In this document: positions 8,765 to 17,596 of the stretch, in pieces
How positions within the stretch are numbered: the first letter of the stretch is position 1
Layout: the number at the start of each line of letters is the position of its first letter
From: Ignavibacteria bacterium
GTDB lineage: Bacteria > Bacteroidota > Ignavibacteria > Tepidaquicellales > OLB5
Assembly: GCA_030835025.1 (NCBI GenBank)
Contig: JAUQWS010000050.1
Location: forward strand, 1-34,049
Reading direction: 5' to 3'
Length of the DNA: 34,049 nt
Notes under the pieces: generated by a model
What the model saw: the letters and a program-made list of their open reading frames with translations, nothing else
Told to the model about the DNA's origin: nothing
The model's database searches: none
Translations under genes and position numbers: made by a program

Positions 8765-8796
8765 TAAAATTAGCTAACTTTAAACCCGATGTCAAT
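8765..8796 (-). promoter_or_regulatory. Promoter of the 7066-8703 gene
   Basis: On the minus strand the sequence reads ATTG, 20 bases, TAATTTTA. The same stretch also fits a classical sigma-70 promoter: TTGACA, 17 bases, TAATTT. The predicted start is about 57 bases before the ATG. Confidence 0.6.
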
Positions 8797-8849
8797 AAGT
8801 GTTTTAGTTACTGAAAATAGCTATATCAGTCTTTTACGTGACTTTTGAT

Positions 8850-8892
8850 TTGACAAATATTTTTCATTTTTGCTAAAAAAATCGTATTTTTG
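8850..8892 (+). promoter_or_regulatory. Promoter region of the NagZ-like gene
   Basis: TTGACA at 8850-8855 is followed after 18 bases by TAAAAA. A Bacteroidota -7 box TATTTTTG lies at 8885-8892, but its -33 partner is only TTTT. One of the two probably drives 8918-10684; together with the opposite promoter at 8765-8796 this makes a divergent promoter region. Confidence 0.4.
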
Positions 8893-8917
8893 AATAACCA
8901 TCAAAACACACTTGAGA

Positions 8918-10684
8918 ATGAAACTACTTATAGGCATAATTTTGATTTTTGCGGGAATTATCACATCAGTATTTGTTAACAAGAAGACTCATCCTGAAAA
9001 AAAAGAAAATTTTATCCCTGCAGAACCCCTTAATTTCGGTACACCTGTTGATCTGGATTTGAAGAAGAAGATGCAGGAAATGACACTAAGAGAAAAAATA
9101 GCTCAAATGGTAATTGCCAGTGCGATACCGGGAGAAATAAGAGAAGGTTCTGCTGAATTCAAAAAACTAAAAGACCTTTGCGAACAGACCAAAGTTGGCG
9201 GTTTCATTTTTTTCAAAGGGAGCTCAACAGACTATGCACGACTTTCAAACAAACTGCAAATGATATCAACTATTCCCCTGCTGATTTCTGCGGACTTTGA
9301 GAGGGGAACCAGAATGCGTGTCAGTGATGGCGCTTTGTTCCCCAACAATATGGCAATTGGTGCTTCGGATAATCCCGAGCTGAGCTACCGGATGGGAATT
9401 GAAGTAGCAAGGGAAACAAGGCTTTTGGGAGTTCATCAAAACTATGCGCCGGTTTGTGATGTGAACAACAATCCGAAGAATCCAATTATAAACGTGCGTT
9501 CATTCGGAGAGGATCCGGCGCTGGTATCAAAGATGTCAGCGGGTTTTATAAAAGGACTGCAGGAAGGGAAGGTTATTGCAACTGCAAAGCATTTCCCGGG
9601 ACATGGAGATACGGAGATCGATTCGCACAATGATCTGCCGATGCTCAACTTCTCTATGGAGAGACTTGAAAAAACAGAGCTTGTCCCTTTCAAAAATGCA
9701 ATTCAGAATAACGTAATGTCGGTTATGATAGCCCATTTATCATTTCCTGAACTTGAACAAAAAACAAATGTTCCGGCTTCTCTATCACCCGCTATTGTTG
9801 AGGATCTGCTGATAAATAAAATGGGATTCGGAGGCTTGGTAGTCACAGATGCTTTGAATATGAAAGGTATAACAAAATATTTTTCAACTTCAGAGGTTGC
9901 AGTTATGTGCGTAAACGCAGGTATAGACCTGATACTGATGCCGCTTGATGAGAACACTACAGTGAATGCCATAGAAAGTGCAGTACTGAACGGTAAGATC
10001 ACTCCTGAAAGAATAGAACGTTCAGTTGAGAAGATACTCAAAGCAAAGAAATGGCTTGGTTTATTTGAAAACACACAAGTCCAGGAAGCAGATGTTTATA
10101 AATCATTAAATACTTCAGAAGCCAATGTACTAGCTCAAAAAATTGCAGACGAATCGATCACGCTTGTTAAGGATGACAATAATTCACTGCCACTTAAAAA
10201 TAGCGTTGGCTCAAAAACAGCAGTAATATCAATCAGCGAGGGCGGAGAGCAGGACAACACCGGCTATATTGCAGGTGAGATTGGTAATTACTTCGGTGAC
10301 TACACGTATTATTCAACAGGCACAGCGGGAATTGAACCAATGCTGCAGAAGGGTTTGAAAGATATTCCGGGCTATGACCAGGTCATAATTGCAATATTCG
10401 CGAAAGTGCGTTATGGAACCGGTAAGATATCCATTTCGCAAACGAATATTGATCTTGTGAATGAAATAAAGAGCCTGAACAAAAACGTAGTTGTAGTATC
10501 GCTGGGTAGTCCTTATTTGCTGAAAGAATTCCCTGATATCCCCTGTTACATAAGTGCTTACGGTGATTCAGATGTATCAATAAATGCTTCATTAAAAGCC
10601 ATAACAGGAAAAATTCCTTTTAAAGGAAAGCTTCCTGTATCCATAACCGAATCTTACATATTTGGCACAGGAATAAGGAAGTAA
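8918..10684 (+). CDS. nagZ: Glycoside hydrolase family 3, NagZ-like beta-N-acetylhexosaminidase
   Basis: This GH3 enzyme probably removes N-acetylglucosamine from cell-wall muropeptides or other beta-hexosaminides. From the ATG at 8918 it has 588 residues: an N-terminal hydrophobic anchor or uncleaved signal (residues 3-20), the TIM-barrel domain with the NagZ hallmark 'KHFPGHGDTEIDSHNDLP' (His237 in DSH is the NagZ-type general acid/base), and nucleophile Asp311 in 'VVTDALNMKG'. A C-terminal alpha/beta domain of about 200 residues is absent from short cytosolic NagZ such as E. coli's. With the anchor, it suggests a periplasmic or envelope enzyme. An in-frame TTG at 8912 would add only two residues; I prefer the ATG. 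The family is certain, the exact substrate less so. Confidence 0.9.
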   Translation: MKLLIGIILIFAGIITSVFVNKKTHPEKKENFIPAEPLNFGTPVDLDLKKKMQEMTLREKIAQMVIASAIPGEIREGSAEFKKLKDLCEQTKVGGFIFFKGSSTDYARLSNKLQMISTIPLLISADFERGTRMRVSDGALFPNNMAIGASDNPELSYRMGIEVARETRLLGVHQNYAPVCDVNNNPKNPIINVRSFGEDPALVSKMSAGFIKGLQEGKVIATAKHFPGHGDTEIDSHNDLPMLNFSMERLEKTELVPFKNAIQNNVMSVMIAHLSFPELEQKTNVPASLSPAIVEDLLINKMGFGGLVVTDALNMKGITKYFSTSEVAVMCVNAGIDLILMPLDENTTVNAIESAVLNGKITPERIERSVEKILKAKKWLGLFENTQVQEADVYKSLNTSEANVLAQKIADESITLVKDDNNSLPLKNSVGSKTAVISISEGGEQDNTGYIAGEIGNYFGDYTYYSTGTAGIEPMLQKGLKDIPGYDQVIIAIFAKVRYGTGKISISQTNIDLVNEIKSLNKNVVVVSLGSPYLLKEFPDIPCYISAYGDSDVSINASLKAITGKIPFKGKLPVSITESYIFGTGIRK

Positions 10685-10757
10685 GCCAATATTTCCACTC
10701 TCATTGGTTTATGGATATTCACCCAACTAAATGATTTTAAGTTTCGAATATTTAGCA

Positions 10758-10765
10758 TATATTTG
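10758..10765 (+). promoter_or_regulatory. -7 box upstream of the lipoprotein gene
   Basis: TATATTTG matches TAnnTTTG exactly and lies 35 bases before the ATG at 10801. The -33 position 20 bases upstream reads ATTT, a weak match. Confidence 0.4.
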
Positions 10766-10800
10766 TAAATCACAAACTTAATACAGGAAGGAATCAAAAT

Positions 10801-11475
10801 ATGTACAACAGGTTTAAGTTAATGACTGTTTTGGGGGCATTTGTGTTTGCTTTATCGATCTACCTTGTTGGATGTGTTAATTATGACCAGAAAACAACCT
10901 TAAAAGACGATGGTTCCGGTTCTATGAAAGTTCACTATTGGTCCGGTATGTCAAATTTCTCGATGGGCACAACTCTCGGTAAATTTGAATTTGATGAAGC
11001 AAAAGCTAAAGATAAGTACAAAAGCGGCAATTCTGATGTAACCAGTATCAAAGTAGAGGATAAACTGGATGATTCTACTAAGCACGTTTACATAGAGCTT
11101 ACCTTCAAGGATATCAATAAGCTATCCGACGCAAAAGGTTTTGAAGGCGTAAAACCTTCGTGGAAAGAAGTAAACGACGGCATGGAGCTGAAATATACTT
11201 TGCTTAAAGATACTTCGGCAGCAAAACAGATGAGTGCAAGTGATTACAAGGTTACGTATGAATTCACAATGCCATCAGAAATAGTTTCAACAAACGGAAC
11301 AAAAGACGGGCAGACTGTAAAATATTCATACACGCTTTCTGATCTTGGCAAAGATATCGAAATGACGACAGTTGTCAAGAAATCAGGCGGAAAGCTCTGC
11401 GGACTTATCGGCATGTCAATGGGAACAATGCTCATCGGACTTGCTTACTATTCACAAAGGAGAAAAAGGAAATAA
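10801..11475 (+). CDS. Lipoprotein with C-terminal transmembrane anchor
   Basis: This is a 224-residue protein of unknown function. The N-terminus is a lipoprotein signal with lipobox 'YLVGC' (Cys25 would be lipidated). The mature region opens with 'DQKTTLKDDGSGSMKVHYW', a beta-strand-rich start with Asp-Gly loops that recalls LppM/DUF3153-type lipoproteins; this link is tentative. The C-terminus is a second hydrophobic segment (about 199-218) followed by the basic tail 'QRRKRK', which would sit in the cytoplasm. The protein would then be held at both ends, in the inner membrane. A good ribosome site (AGGAAGGA) precedes the ATG. The next gene begins 29 bases downstream, so the two are probably co-transcribed. 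Confidence 0.75.
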   Translation: MYNRFKLMTVLGAFVFALSIYLVGCVNYDQKTTLKDDGSGSMKVHYWSGMSNFSMGTTLGKFEFDEAKAKDKYKSGNSDVTSIKVEDKLDDSTKHVYIELTFKDINKLSDAKGFEGVKPSWKEVNDGMELKYTLLKDTSAAKQMSASDYKVTYEFTMPSEIVSTNGTKDGQTVKYSYTLSDLGKDIEMTTVVKKSGGKLCGLIGMSMGTMLIGLAYYSQRRKRK

Positions 11476-11504
11476 ATTTTCAATAATTAACTTTTTTATC
11501 AAGT

Positions 11505-12080
11505 ATGAAAAGATATATTTTATTTCTCGCTGCAATTTTTGTTGTTTTTGTTTTTTCGTCTTCATCGCTGTATTCACAGGGTGAAGATATGAAGAAATGG
11601 ATGGAGTATATGACTCCGGGCGATATGCATAAAATGCTTGCAGCACACAGCGGAAAGTGGAACTACAAATCTACATTCTGGATGGCGCCTGGCGGAGAGC
11701 CGTCAGTTTCCGAGGGAACCTCAGAAGGTGAAATGATCTACGACGGGAAGTACCTCGTATCAAAGATCAAAGGAAATATGATGGGAATGTCGTTCGAAGG
11801 GATGTCCGTTGAAGGATATGATAATGCAGCGAAAGTGTTCCAGTCTACATGGATAGATAATATGGGTACCGGAATAATGCTGATGACCGGCAAATGGGAT
11901 GATGCTGCAAAGAATATCACATACACCGGGAAAATGATGGATCCGCTAACAGGCAGTTATATAAATATCAGGCAGATCGTGAAATATAATACCGATGGAA
12001 GCACTACTATGGAAATGTACTGCCCGGGACCCGACGGAAAAGAATACAAGAACATGGAATTAATCTATACCAAACAGTAA
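11505..12080 (+). CDS. Exported DUF1579-family protein
   Basis: This 191-residue protein has a clear Sec signal peptide (MKR, hydrophobic to about residue 24, 'LYSQG'). The body matches the DUF1579 pattern: an 'AAHSGKWNYKSTFWMAPGG' opening, 'GTSEGEMIYDGKYLVSKIKG', repeated Met/Gly-rich strands, and a closing 'TTMEMYCPGPDGKEYKNME'. The family is thought to form a lipocalin-like beta barrel, but no biochemical role is established. It lies 29 bases after the lipoprotein gene, and the transcript ends at the hairpin at 12096-12124. Confidence 0.82.
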   Translation: MKRYILFLAAIFVVFVFSSSSLYSQGEDMKKWMEYMTPGDMHKMLAAHSGKWNYKSTFWMAPGGEPSVSEGTSEGEMIYDGKYLVSKIKGNMMGMSFEGMSVEGYDNAAKVFQSTWIDNMGTGIMLMTGKWDDAAKNITYTGKMMDPLTGSYINIRQIVKYNTDGSTTMEMYCPGPDGKEYKNMELIYTKQ

Positions 12081-12095
12081 CCTGATGCGATTTGC

Positions 12096-12124
12096 AAAAA
12101 ACCCCGCTGTTAGCGGGGTTTTTT
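12096..12124. terminator. Bidirectional intrinsic terminator
   Basis: ACCCCGCT and AGCGGGGT form a perfect 8-base stem around GTT, with A-runs on the left and TTTTTT on the right. It therefore works in both directions and separates the convergent DUF1579 gene and histidine kinase gene. Confidence 0.93.
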
Positions 12125-12147
12125 ATTGTTAATTTTTGCAATTGTGA

Positions 12148-13218
12148 TCAGAACTTAATTCTGTAAACAGCCCCTCCATCATTGTAAGAAGTTATTTCGG
12201 CATCAATCTGGGCTGCAAGAGTATTGACAATTAAAAGTCCCAAAGATTCCGTTTTCGTATGATCAAAACCTGAAGGGAAACCAATTCCGTTATCTCTTAC
12301 TATGAGTGTGTACTCTCCCCTATCTTTAACCAATGAAATATCAATTTGGGCATTTTCCCATGAATCAAATGCATACTTGAAGCTGTTGCTGACAAGTTCA
12401 TTAATTATGAGTGAACAGGGAATTGCTTTATCGACAGTAAGATCAATACCGTTTGAATCCACATTGAATTTTACATTACGGGTGTAACCTCCATAAAGGT
12501 CAACAAGTCTTCGCGCAAGCTCCCTGACATTCTCTCCAAAATCTATATGGCTAAGGTTTTGAGATCTGTACAGCATTTCATGAATATTAGCCATCAAGAT
12601 TATCCGGCTTTGCGATTCTTCCAGAATCGATTTCATTGACACATCCGAGACTTTTCTTGACTGAAGCTTCAAAAGGCTGGATATCACCTGGAAGTTGTTC
12701 TTGACTCTGTGGTGAACCTCTTTAAGTAGAATATCCTTTTCCGAAAGAGCTTCCCTAAGTTTCTCACTGGCAAGTTTCTTTTCGTTAATATCTTCGTCAA
12801 TTTCAATTATGACCTTGTTTTTCGGATCCTTGCCCTTTACGATATATGTGTTATACCATTTGTAATCTTCATCTATCCTGCTTTTCATTCTCAATTCTTT
12901 GTGAAACACGAGACCGTTTTCAATTTCTTTCTTAACATTCATCGTGTTTTCCGAAGAATCGTCAAAATCATCGGGATGGATAACAAAGTAGCCTTCGCTT
13001 TCTACCAGCTTTGTCAGTTCATCAAATCTTCCCGGTTCAATTCCAACTGCTTTATAAAAAGCAGAGTTGGCATAAACAAGCTCACCTTTAGCCCAAATAG
13101 AGATATTTGTTGGAAGCGATTCCAGTAAATTCCAAAGCAAACTTCCCTTTTCGGGAGATTTTTTATCCAGATTCAGGATTTCCGACAATTCGTCCGCAAA
13201 GGAAATGGTTTCAAGCAT
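12148..13218 (-). CDS. Soluble PAS-domain sensor histidine kinase (HisKA_2 type)
   Basis: This is a 356-residue two-component sensor kinase without membrane segments, so it senses a cytoplasmic signal. A PAS domain covers about residues 28-145 ('LPTNISIWAKGELVYANSAF') with a PAC-like end. The HisKA_2 dimerisation/phosphoacceptor helix follows with 'LLKEVHHRVKNNFQVISSLL' (His169/His170), then a HATPase domain with N-box 'NELVSNSFKYAF' and G-box 'DNGIGFP'. Such kinases are often paired with receiver-output proteins acting on stress or light responses. No response regulator lies next to it, so it is an orphan here. A perfect -7 box TAACTTTG lies upstream at 13262-13269, with a TTTG 15 bases further, a short spacing. 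Confidence 0.92.
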   Translation of the reverse strand: MLETISFADELSEILNLDKKSPEKGSLLWNLLESLPTNISIWAKGELVYANSAFYKAVGIEPGRFDELTKLVESEGYFVIHPDDFDDSSENTMNVKKEIENGLVFHKELRMKSRIDEDYKWYNTYIVKGKDPKNKVIIEIDEDINEKKLASEKLREALSEKDILLKEVHHRVKNNFQVISSLLKLQSRKVSDVSMKSILEESQSRIILMANIHEMLYRSQNLSHIDFGENVRELARRLVDLYGGYTRNVKFNVDSNGIDLTVDKAIPCSLIINELVSNSFKYAFDSWENAQIDISLVKDRGEYTLIVRDNGIGFPSGFDHTKTESLGLLIVNTLAAQIDAEITSYNDGGAVYRIKF

Positions 13219-13405
13219 GGTCTGTCATTTATATGTACCTTCAAGTTATAACACGCTTTAACAAAGTTAACTACAGTAATAACCCAAATGAATAACCTTA
13301 TATAGTGATTTATCGCAGAATATTCCTGTTACTTCTCATAGTTCAAAGTTAGGGTCATGCAACTAGATGATAATCAGGAGTAATGGGATAACACGAAACT
13401 AATTC

Positions 13406-13437
13406 ATTGAGGTTTATGACAGTTATAAGTATATTTG
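13406..13437 (+). promoter_or_regulatory. Bacteroidota-type promoter of the serine hydrolase gene
   Basis: ATTG, 20 bases, TATATTTG matches the -33/-7 form well. The predicted start is about 60 bases before the ATG at 13503. Confidence 0.55.
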
Positions 13438-13502
13438 TATTCTAAAGAAAATAAGGATTTCGTGCTGTTTTCACAAGAAAACTGCGAAAAAGTCAAACAA
13501 AA

Positions 13503-14744
13503 ATGCTGAGTCAAGTTTCACTTCATATTGCCTTTATTCGAAGTTTTTCAGGCTTCTTGACCGGCAATTTATCTCCTCTTTTTCGGGTCGTTTTGGCTGT
13601 TGTCATTCTTACATGTACATTATACTGTTCGCAGGATTTCTCAACCATAGATAAAATTGTTGAAGAAGGCATCAAAGAACATGCTTTCCCTTCTGCAGTA
13701 GTGGTAATAGGTAATTCAAAACAAATACTGTATCAAAACGCATACGGTAGGCTGACTTACGATGAATCTTCAAAACTTACTACACTGAGAACGATTTATG
13801 ATCTTGCTTCAGTCACTAAAGTCATAGCAACAACATCTGCAATAATGAAACTGTATGACTTGGGAAAAATAGACCTTAACTCAGCTGTTGCTGCTTATAT
13901 TCCGGAGTTTGGCAATAACGGCAAAAGCGATATAACAGTGATGAATCTCCTGGTCCATAATTCCGGTTTGACGGCGTGGACACCCTTCTACCAGGATCCG
14001 GAGATGGACTCGCCTGAAAAAGTTAAAAACGCAGTTTATAATTGTGTAAAGGAATATGAAACAGGATCACGGACTTTATATAGTGATTACAATGCATTCC
14101 TTTTGGGAGAGATAGTAAGCAGGATAAGCGGCCAAAGCCTTGATAAGTTCTGCGAAGATAATATTTTTACTCCTTTAAGCATGACCGATACCGATTTCCT
14201 AGTTCCGATCTCAGAAGATTACAGGATAGCACCAACCGAAAATGATACTTATTGGAGGAACCAGCTTCTTGTTGGCTATGTGCATGATGAATTCGCCGCA
14301 ATACTTGAAGGAATTTCTGGGAATGCTGGACTGTTTTCAACCGGGCCGGATCTTTTTAAATTTATGCAGATGATGCTGAATAAGGGTCTTTACATTGATG
14401 AAAGAAAAATGTCAAAGGGGAATGCTAATGACACTTTGTTTTCTCCCCTCACTGTTGAACTGTTTACAAACAAAGTGACGGGATTGGGTTATCTGAACAC
14501 CCGAGCTCTGGGATGGGAAACGAAACCTGAACCGACAAAGTATCCACCGGGATGCGGTTACAGGTTCTCATCGAATTGTTTTGGACATACAGGCTATACC
14601 GGAACATCAGTGTGGTGCGATAAGGAGAAGGACCTTATTGTGATATTTCTGACAAACAGGGTTTACCCGACAAGAGGTAATGAAGAGATCCGGAACATCC
14701 GGCCAAAACTTCATGACGAGGCCTGCAGAATACTTGGATATTGA
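13503..14744 (+). CDS. Serine hydrolase, beta-lactamase / class C PBP family
   Basis: This 413-residue protein belongs to the beta-lactamase-fold serine hydrolases (PF00144). Active-site motifs are SxxK as 'SVTK' (Ser103, Lys106), the Tyr motif as 'YSDYN' (Tyr193), and 'HTG' in 'FGHTGYTGTS', in place of KTG. YSD and HTG are usual in esterase- or DD-peptidase-like members rather than true class C beta-lactamases. A hydrophobic stretch at about residues 26-42 ('LAVVILTCTLYC') is a signal or anchor, possibly a lipoprotein signal, though the lipobox is not canonical. The N-terminus before it is unusually long, so the true start may lie downstream, but no better in-frame ATG is present. The substrate could be a peptide, ester or peptidoglycan; antibiotic resistance should not be assumed. 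Confidence 0.87.
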   Translation: MLSQVSLHIAFIRSFSGFLTGNLSPLFRVVLAVVILTCTLYCSQDFSTIDKIVEEGIKEHAFPSAVVVIGNSKQILYQNAYGRLTYDESSKLTTLRTIYDLASVTKVIATTSAIMKLYDLGKIDLNSAVAAYIPEFGNNGKSDITVMNLLVHNSGLTAWTPFYQDPEMDSPEKVKNAVYNCVKEYETGSRTLYSDYNAFLLGEIVSRISGQSLDKFCEDNIFTPLSMTDTDFLVPISEDYRIAPTENDTYWRNQLLVGYVHDEFAAILEGISGNAGLFSTGPDLFKFMQMMLNKGLYIDERKMSKGNANDTLFSPLTVELFTNKVTGLGYLNTRALGWETKPEPTKYPPGCGYRFSSNCFGHTGYTGTSVWCDKEKDLIVIFLTNRVYPTRGNEEIRNIRPKLHDEACRILGY

Positions 14745-14814
14745 ACATAATTGAAGAAATTAAACTAACAGAATACACCCGATCCAAACGGGAATACAAC
14801 AGGAAATAAAAATA

Positions 14815-16368
14815 ATGAAACCTTTTAAGAATGAAGCATTTACAGATTTTACGAAGAAGAAAAATGAATCCGCTTTCCTTGAAGCACTTGAAAAAGTCCG
14901 CGGTGAGCTGGGGAATGAATATCCCTTAATAATTGACGGCGAAAAGATTTTCACCGAGGACAAAATTTCGTCCATTAACCCCTCCAATGTTAGCCAGGTT
15001 GTCGGAAAAGTTTCAAAAGCTACCCCCGAACTGGCAAATCGTGCAATTGAAATTGCCGGTGCAAAGTTTGAAGAGTGGAAGCACGTTCCCGCAAAAAAGA
15101 GGGCTGCTTACCTCCTTAAAGCTGCCAGGCTGATGCGCAAAAGGAAATTCGAGTTTGCATCATGGATGGTATTTGAAGTCGGCAAGAACTGGGCAGAAGC
15201 AGATGGAGACGTTGCCGAGGCTATTGATTTTATGGAATTCTACGCACGCGAAATGATGAGATACGATAAAGGCATTAAGCTTGTTAAGATAAAAGGAGAA
15301 GATAACAGGCAGTATTACATTCCGCTTGGTGTTGGTGTTGTCATCCCGCCATGGAACTTCCCGCTTGCCATACTTGTAGGTATGACCACAGCAGCATTTG
15401 TAACGGGCAATACTGTTGTACTTAAGCCCTCAAGCGATTCACCGGTAATTGCCTATAAGTTTATGGAACTGCTGGAAGAAATAGGGCTGCCAAAGGGTGT
15501 AGTCAACTTCCTTCCCGGCTCCGGCGGACTGATAGGTGATATGCTTGTAGCTCATCCATTAACCAGATTCATCTCATTTACCGGTTCAAGAGAAGTTGGA
15601 CTCCGAATCAACGAACTGGCAGCAAAAGCACAACCGGGTCAGAAATGGATAAAACGCGTTACTGCCGAAATGGGGGGCAAAGACGCTATTCTGGTAGATG
15701 ATGAGCTTAAATCGATAGAAGATGCTGCAGCGGGAGTAATATCATCTGCATTTGGATTCCAGGGACAAAAATGTTCGGCCTGCTCCAGAGTTATCGTATC
15801 CGAAAAGATTTATGATAAATTTGTTGACCTACTGGCAGATAAAGCTGCAAACATAAAGGTTGGTCCTGCCGAAAATAATCCGGGTATGGCGGCTGTCATA
15901 AACAAAAGATCGGAAGAAAATATTTTGAAATATATCAGCAAAGCTGTTGAAGAAGGCGGACGCATTGCATTTGGCGGTAACAAGCCTGATGAAAACGGCT
16001 ACTTCATTAATCCAACTATCATTGCTGATGTTAAGCCGGGTGATACAATAGCGCAGGAAGAGATCTTCGGACCGGTACTTGCAGTAATAAAAACAAAGGA
16101 CTTTGATGAAGGCCTTCAGATCGTGAACGGAACAGAATACGGATTGACAGGAGCTGCATACTCCAAGAATAAGAAGAAAGTGAAAAAAGCCTATAGAGAT
16201 TTCTTCGTAGGCAATCTGTATATTAACCGGAAATGCACCGGTGCTCTTGTCGGAGTACATCCGTTCGGAGGTTTCAATATGAGCGGAACCTGCTCAAAAG
16301 CAGGCGGATTTGATTACCTGTTATTGTTTATGCAGACTAAAATTGTCGCAGAAAAAAAACTAGGATAA
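14815..16368 (+). CDS. pruA: L-glutamate gamma-semialdehyde dehydrogenase (RocA type)
   Basis: This NAD(P)-dependent aldehyde dehydrogenase oxidises glutamate semialdehyde (from pyrroline-5-carboxylate) to glutamate, the second step of proline and arginine breakdown. The 517-residue length and the N-terminus ('EAFTDFTKKKN', 'YPLIIDGEKIFTEDKISSIN') match the Bacillus RocA subgroup. Visible are 'IPPWNFPLAI' (oxyanion Asn181), general base Glu285 in 'AEMGGKDAI', nucleophile Cys320 in 'FQGQKCSACS', and 'HPFGGFNMSGT' near the end. The proline dehydrogenase partner is not in the window. It is first in the long plus-strand block and begins 70 bases after the hydrolase gene without an obvious promoter of its own. 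A different dicarboxylic semialdehyde substrate is possible given the lhgO neighbour. Confidence 0.93.
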   Translation: MKPFKNEAFTDFTKKKNESAFLEALEKVRGELGNEYPLIIDGEKIFTEDKISSINPSNVSQVVGKVSKATPELANRAIEIAGAKFEEWKHVPAKKRAAYLLKAARLMRKRKFEFASWMVFEVGKNWAEADGDVAEAIDFMEFYAREMMRYDKGIKLVKIKGEDNRQYYIPLGVGVVIPPWNFPLAILVGMTTAAFVTGNTVVLKPSSDSPVIAYKFMELLEEIGLPKGVVNFLPGSGGLIGDMLVAHPLTRFISFTGSREVGLRINELAAKAQPGQKWIKRVTAEMGGKDAILVDDELKSIEDAAAGVISSAFGFQGQKCSACSRVIVSEKIYDKFVDLLADKAANIKVGPAENNPGMAAVINKRSEENILKYISKAVEEGGRIAFGGNKPDENGYFINPTIIADVKPGDTIAQEEIFGPVLAVIKTKDFDEGLQIVNGTEYGLTGAAYSKNKKKVKKAYRDFFVGNLYINRKCTGALVGVHPFGGFNMSGTCSKAGGFDYLLLFMQTKIVAEKKLG

Positions 16369-16395
16369 GCGCAGGGGGAGCACTATCCCTTTGAG

Positions 16396-17595
16396 ATGAG
16401 CAATTACGATGTTATAATAGCGGGTGCGGGAATTGTTGGTCTGGCTTCAGGACTTAAAATGCTGGAGAAGAGGCCGAAGATCAGGCTTTTGATACTTGAA
16501 AAAGAAGATGGTCCTGCAAGACATCAGACAGGACATAACAGCGGAGTAATTCACTCAGGGATTTATTACAAACCCGGCAGCCTGAAAGCAGAAAATTGCA
16601 TCCGTGGTTACAGGCTTTTGCTTGAGTTCTGCAAAAAGGAAAATGTACCCGTTGAGATATGCGGCAAAGTAATTGTTGCAACCGGCGAAGGTGAAATTGA
16701 AAGGCTCAGCAGTATTTATCAGCGCGGCATAGCCAACGGTCTTGATAAGATAAGAAAGATCGGGAAAGAAGAGCTAAGGGAAATTGAACCGCATTCTGCA
16801 GGTATAAAGGCAATACATATACCGTATACCGGTATTGTTGATTACAAAGCAGTTGCTGCAAAGTATGCAGAAAAGATTGCCGAACTTGGAGGAGAGTTCA
16901 GGTTCAACGAAGAAGTGCGGAATGTAAGAGTTACGGCTCCCGGGGCCGAGGTTATAACCGATAATAGTTCTTTGACAACGAAAGCATTTGTAAATTGCTG
17001 CGGTCTGCAGTCTGATGAAGTTGCAAAACACACAGGTGATCAGCTTGATACAAGGATAATTCCGTTCAGAGGTGAATACTATAAACTAAAGAAAGAAAGA
17101 TCTTACCTCGTGAAAAATCTGATATATCCTGTTCCTGACCCGTCATTTCCTTTTTTGGGAGTTCATTTCACAAGAATGATTGATGGAGAAGTAGAAGCGG
17201 GCCCGAACGCAGTACTTTCCTTCAAGAAAGAAGGTTACAAAAAGACAAGTTTCAGTCTCCCGGATACTTTTAAGATATTCACATGGGGCGGTTTTTATAG
17301 AATCGCTGCAAAATATTATAGAACAGGTGCCGGTGAGTTCTACCGCTCTTTCAGCAAGAAAGCATTTGTTAAAGCACTGCAAAGACTGCTGCCGGAAATA
17401 AATGATGATGATCTGACCGAGGGCGGTGCAGGGGTAAGGGCACAGGCAATTGACAGAGCAGGGAAGCCTGTAGATGATTTCCTCATCAGCAATAATGGAA
17501 AGGTAATTAATGTGCTTAATGCTCCCTCCCCTGCTGCGACTTCAAGCCTGGCAATCGGAGAAACTATCTGTAATTTCATAAATAAGAATCTTTGA
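16396..17595 (+). CDS. lhgO: L-2-hydroxyglutarate oxidase
   Basis: This FAD enzyme oxidises L-2-hydroxyglutarate to 2-oxoglutarate, passing electrons to the membrane quinone pool in E. coli LhgO. The 399-residue protein has the dinucleotide-binding 'DVIIAGAGIVGLASG' at the N-terminus. The family signature 'RHQTGHNSGVIHSGIYYKPG' follows (about residues 43-62), then a substrate-side 'FPFLGVHFTRMIDGEVEAGP' and a C-terminal FAD contact 'VLNAPSPAATSS'. No signal peptide is present; it would be a peripheral inner-membrane protein. A purine-rich AGGGGGAG lies about 15 bases before the ATG. Together with the upstream dehydrogenase it points to recovery of C5 dicarboxylates into the TCA cycle. The next gene follows after one base. 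Confidence 0.94.
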   Translation: MSNYDVIIAGAGIVGLASGLKMLEKRPKIRLLILEKEDGPARHQTGHNSGVIHSGIYYKPGSLKAENCIRGYRLLLEFCKKENVPVEICGKVIVATGEGEIERLSSIYQRGIANGLDKIRKIGKEELREIEPHSAGIKAIHIPYTGIVDYKAVAAKYAEKIAELGGEFRFNEEVRNVRVTAPGAEVITDNSSLTTKAFVNCCGLQSDEVAKHTGDQLDTRIIPFRGEYYKLKKERSYLVKNLIYPVPDPSFPFLGVHFTRMIDGEVEAGPNAVLSFKKEGYKKTSFSLPDTFKIFTWGGFYRIAAKYYRTGAGEFYRSFSKKAFVKALQRLLPEINDDDLTEGGAGVRAQAIDRAGKPVDDFLISNNGKVINVLNAPSPAATSSLAIGETICNFINKNL

Positions 17596-17596
17596 A

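Noticed and set aside
8912-8917. TTG start for the NagZ-like gene
   Set aside because: It adds only Met-Arg before an ATG that begins a normal signal/anchor sequence, so the ATG at 8918 is preferred.
10685-10712. Terminator after the NagZ-like gene (CCAAT...ATTGG)
   Set aside because: The 5-base AT-rich stem with a 12-base loop and no T-run is too weak.
13503-14744. Antibiotic-resistance beta-lactamase
   Set aside because: The YSD and HTG motifs fit the wider esterase/peptidase-like family; resistance cannot be claimed.
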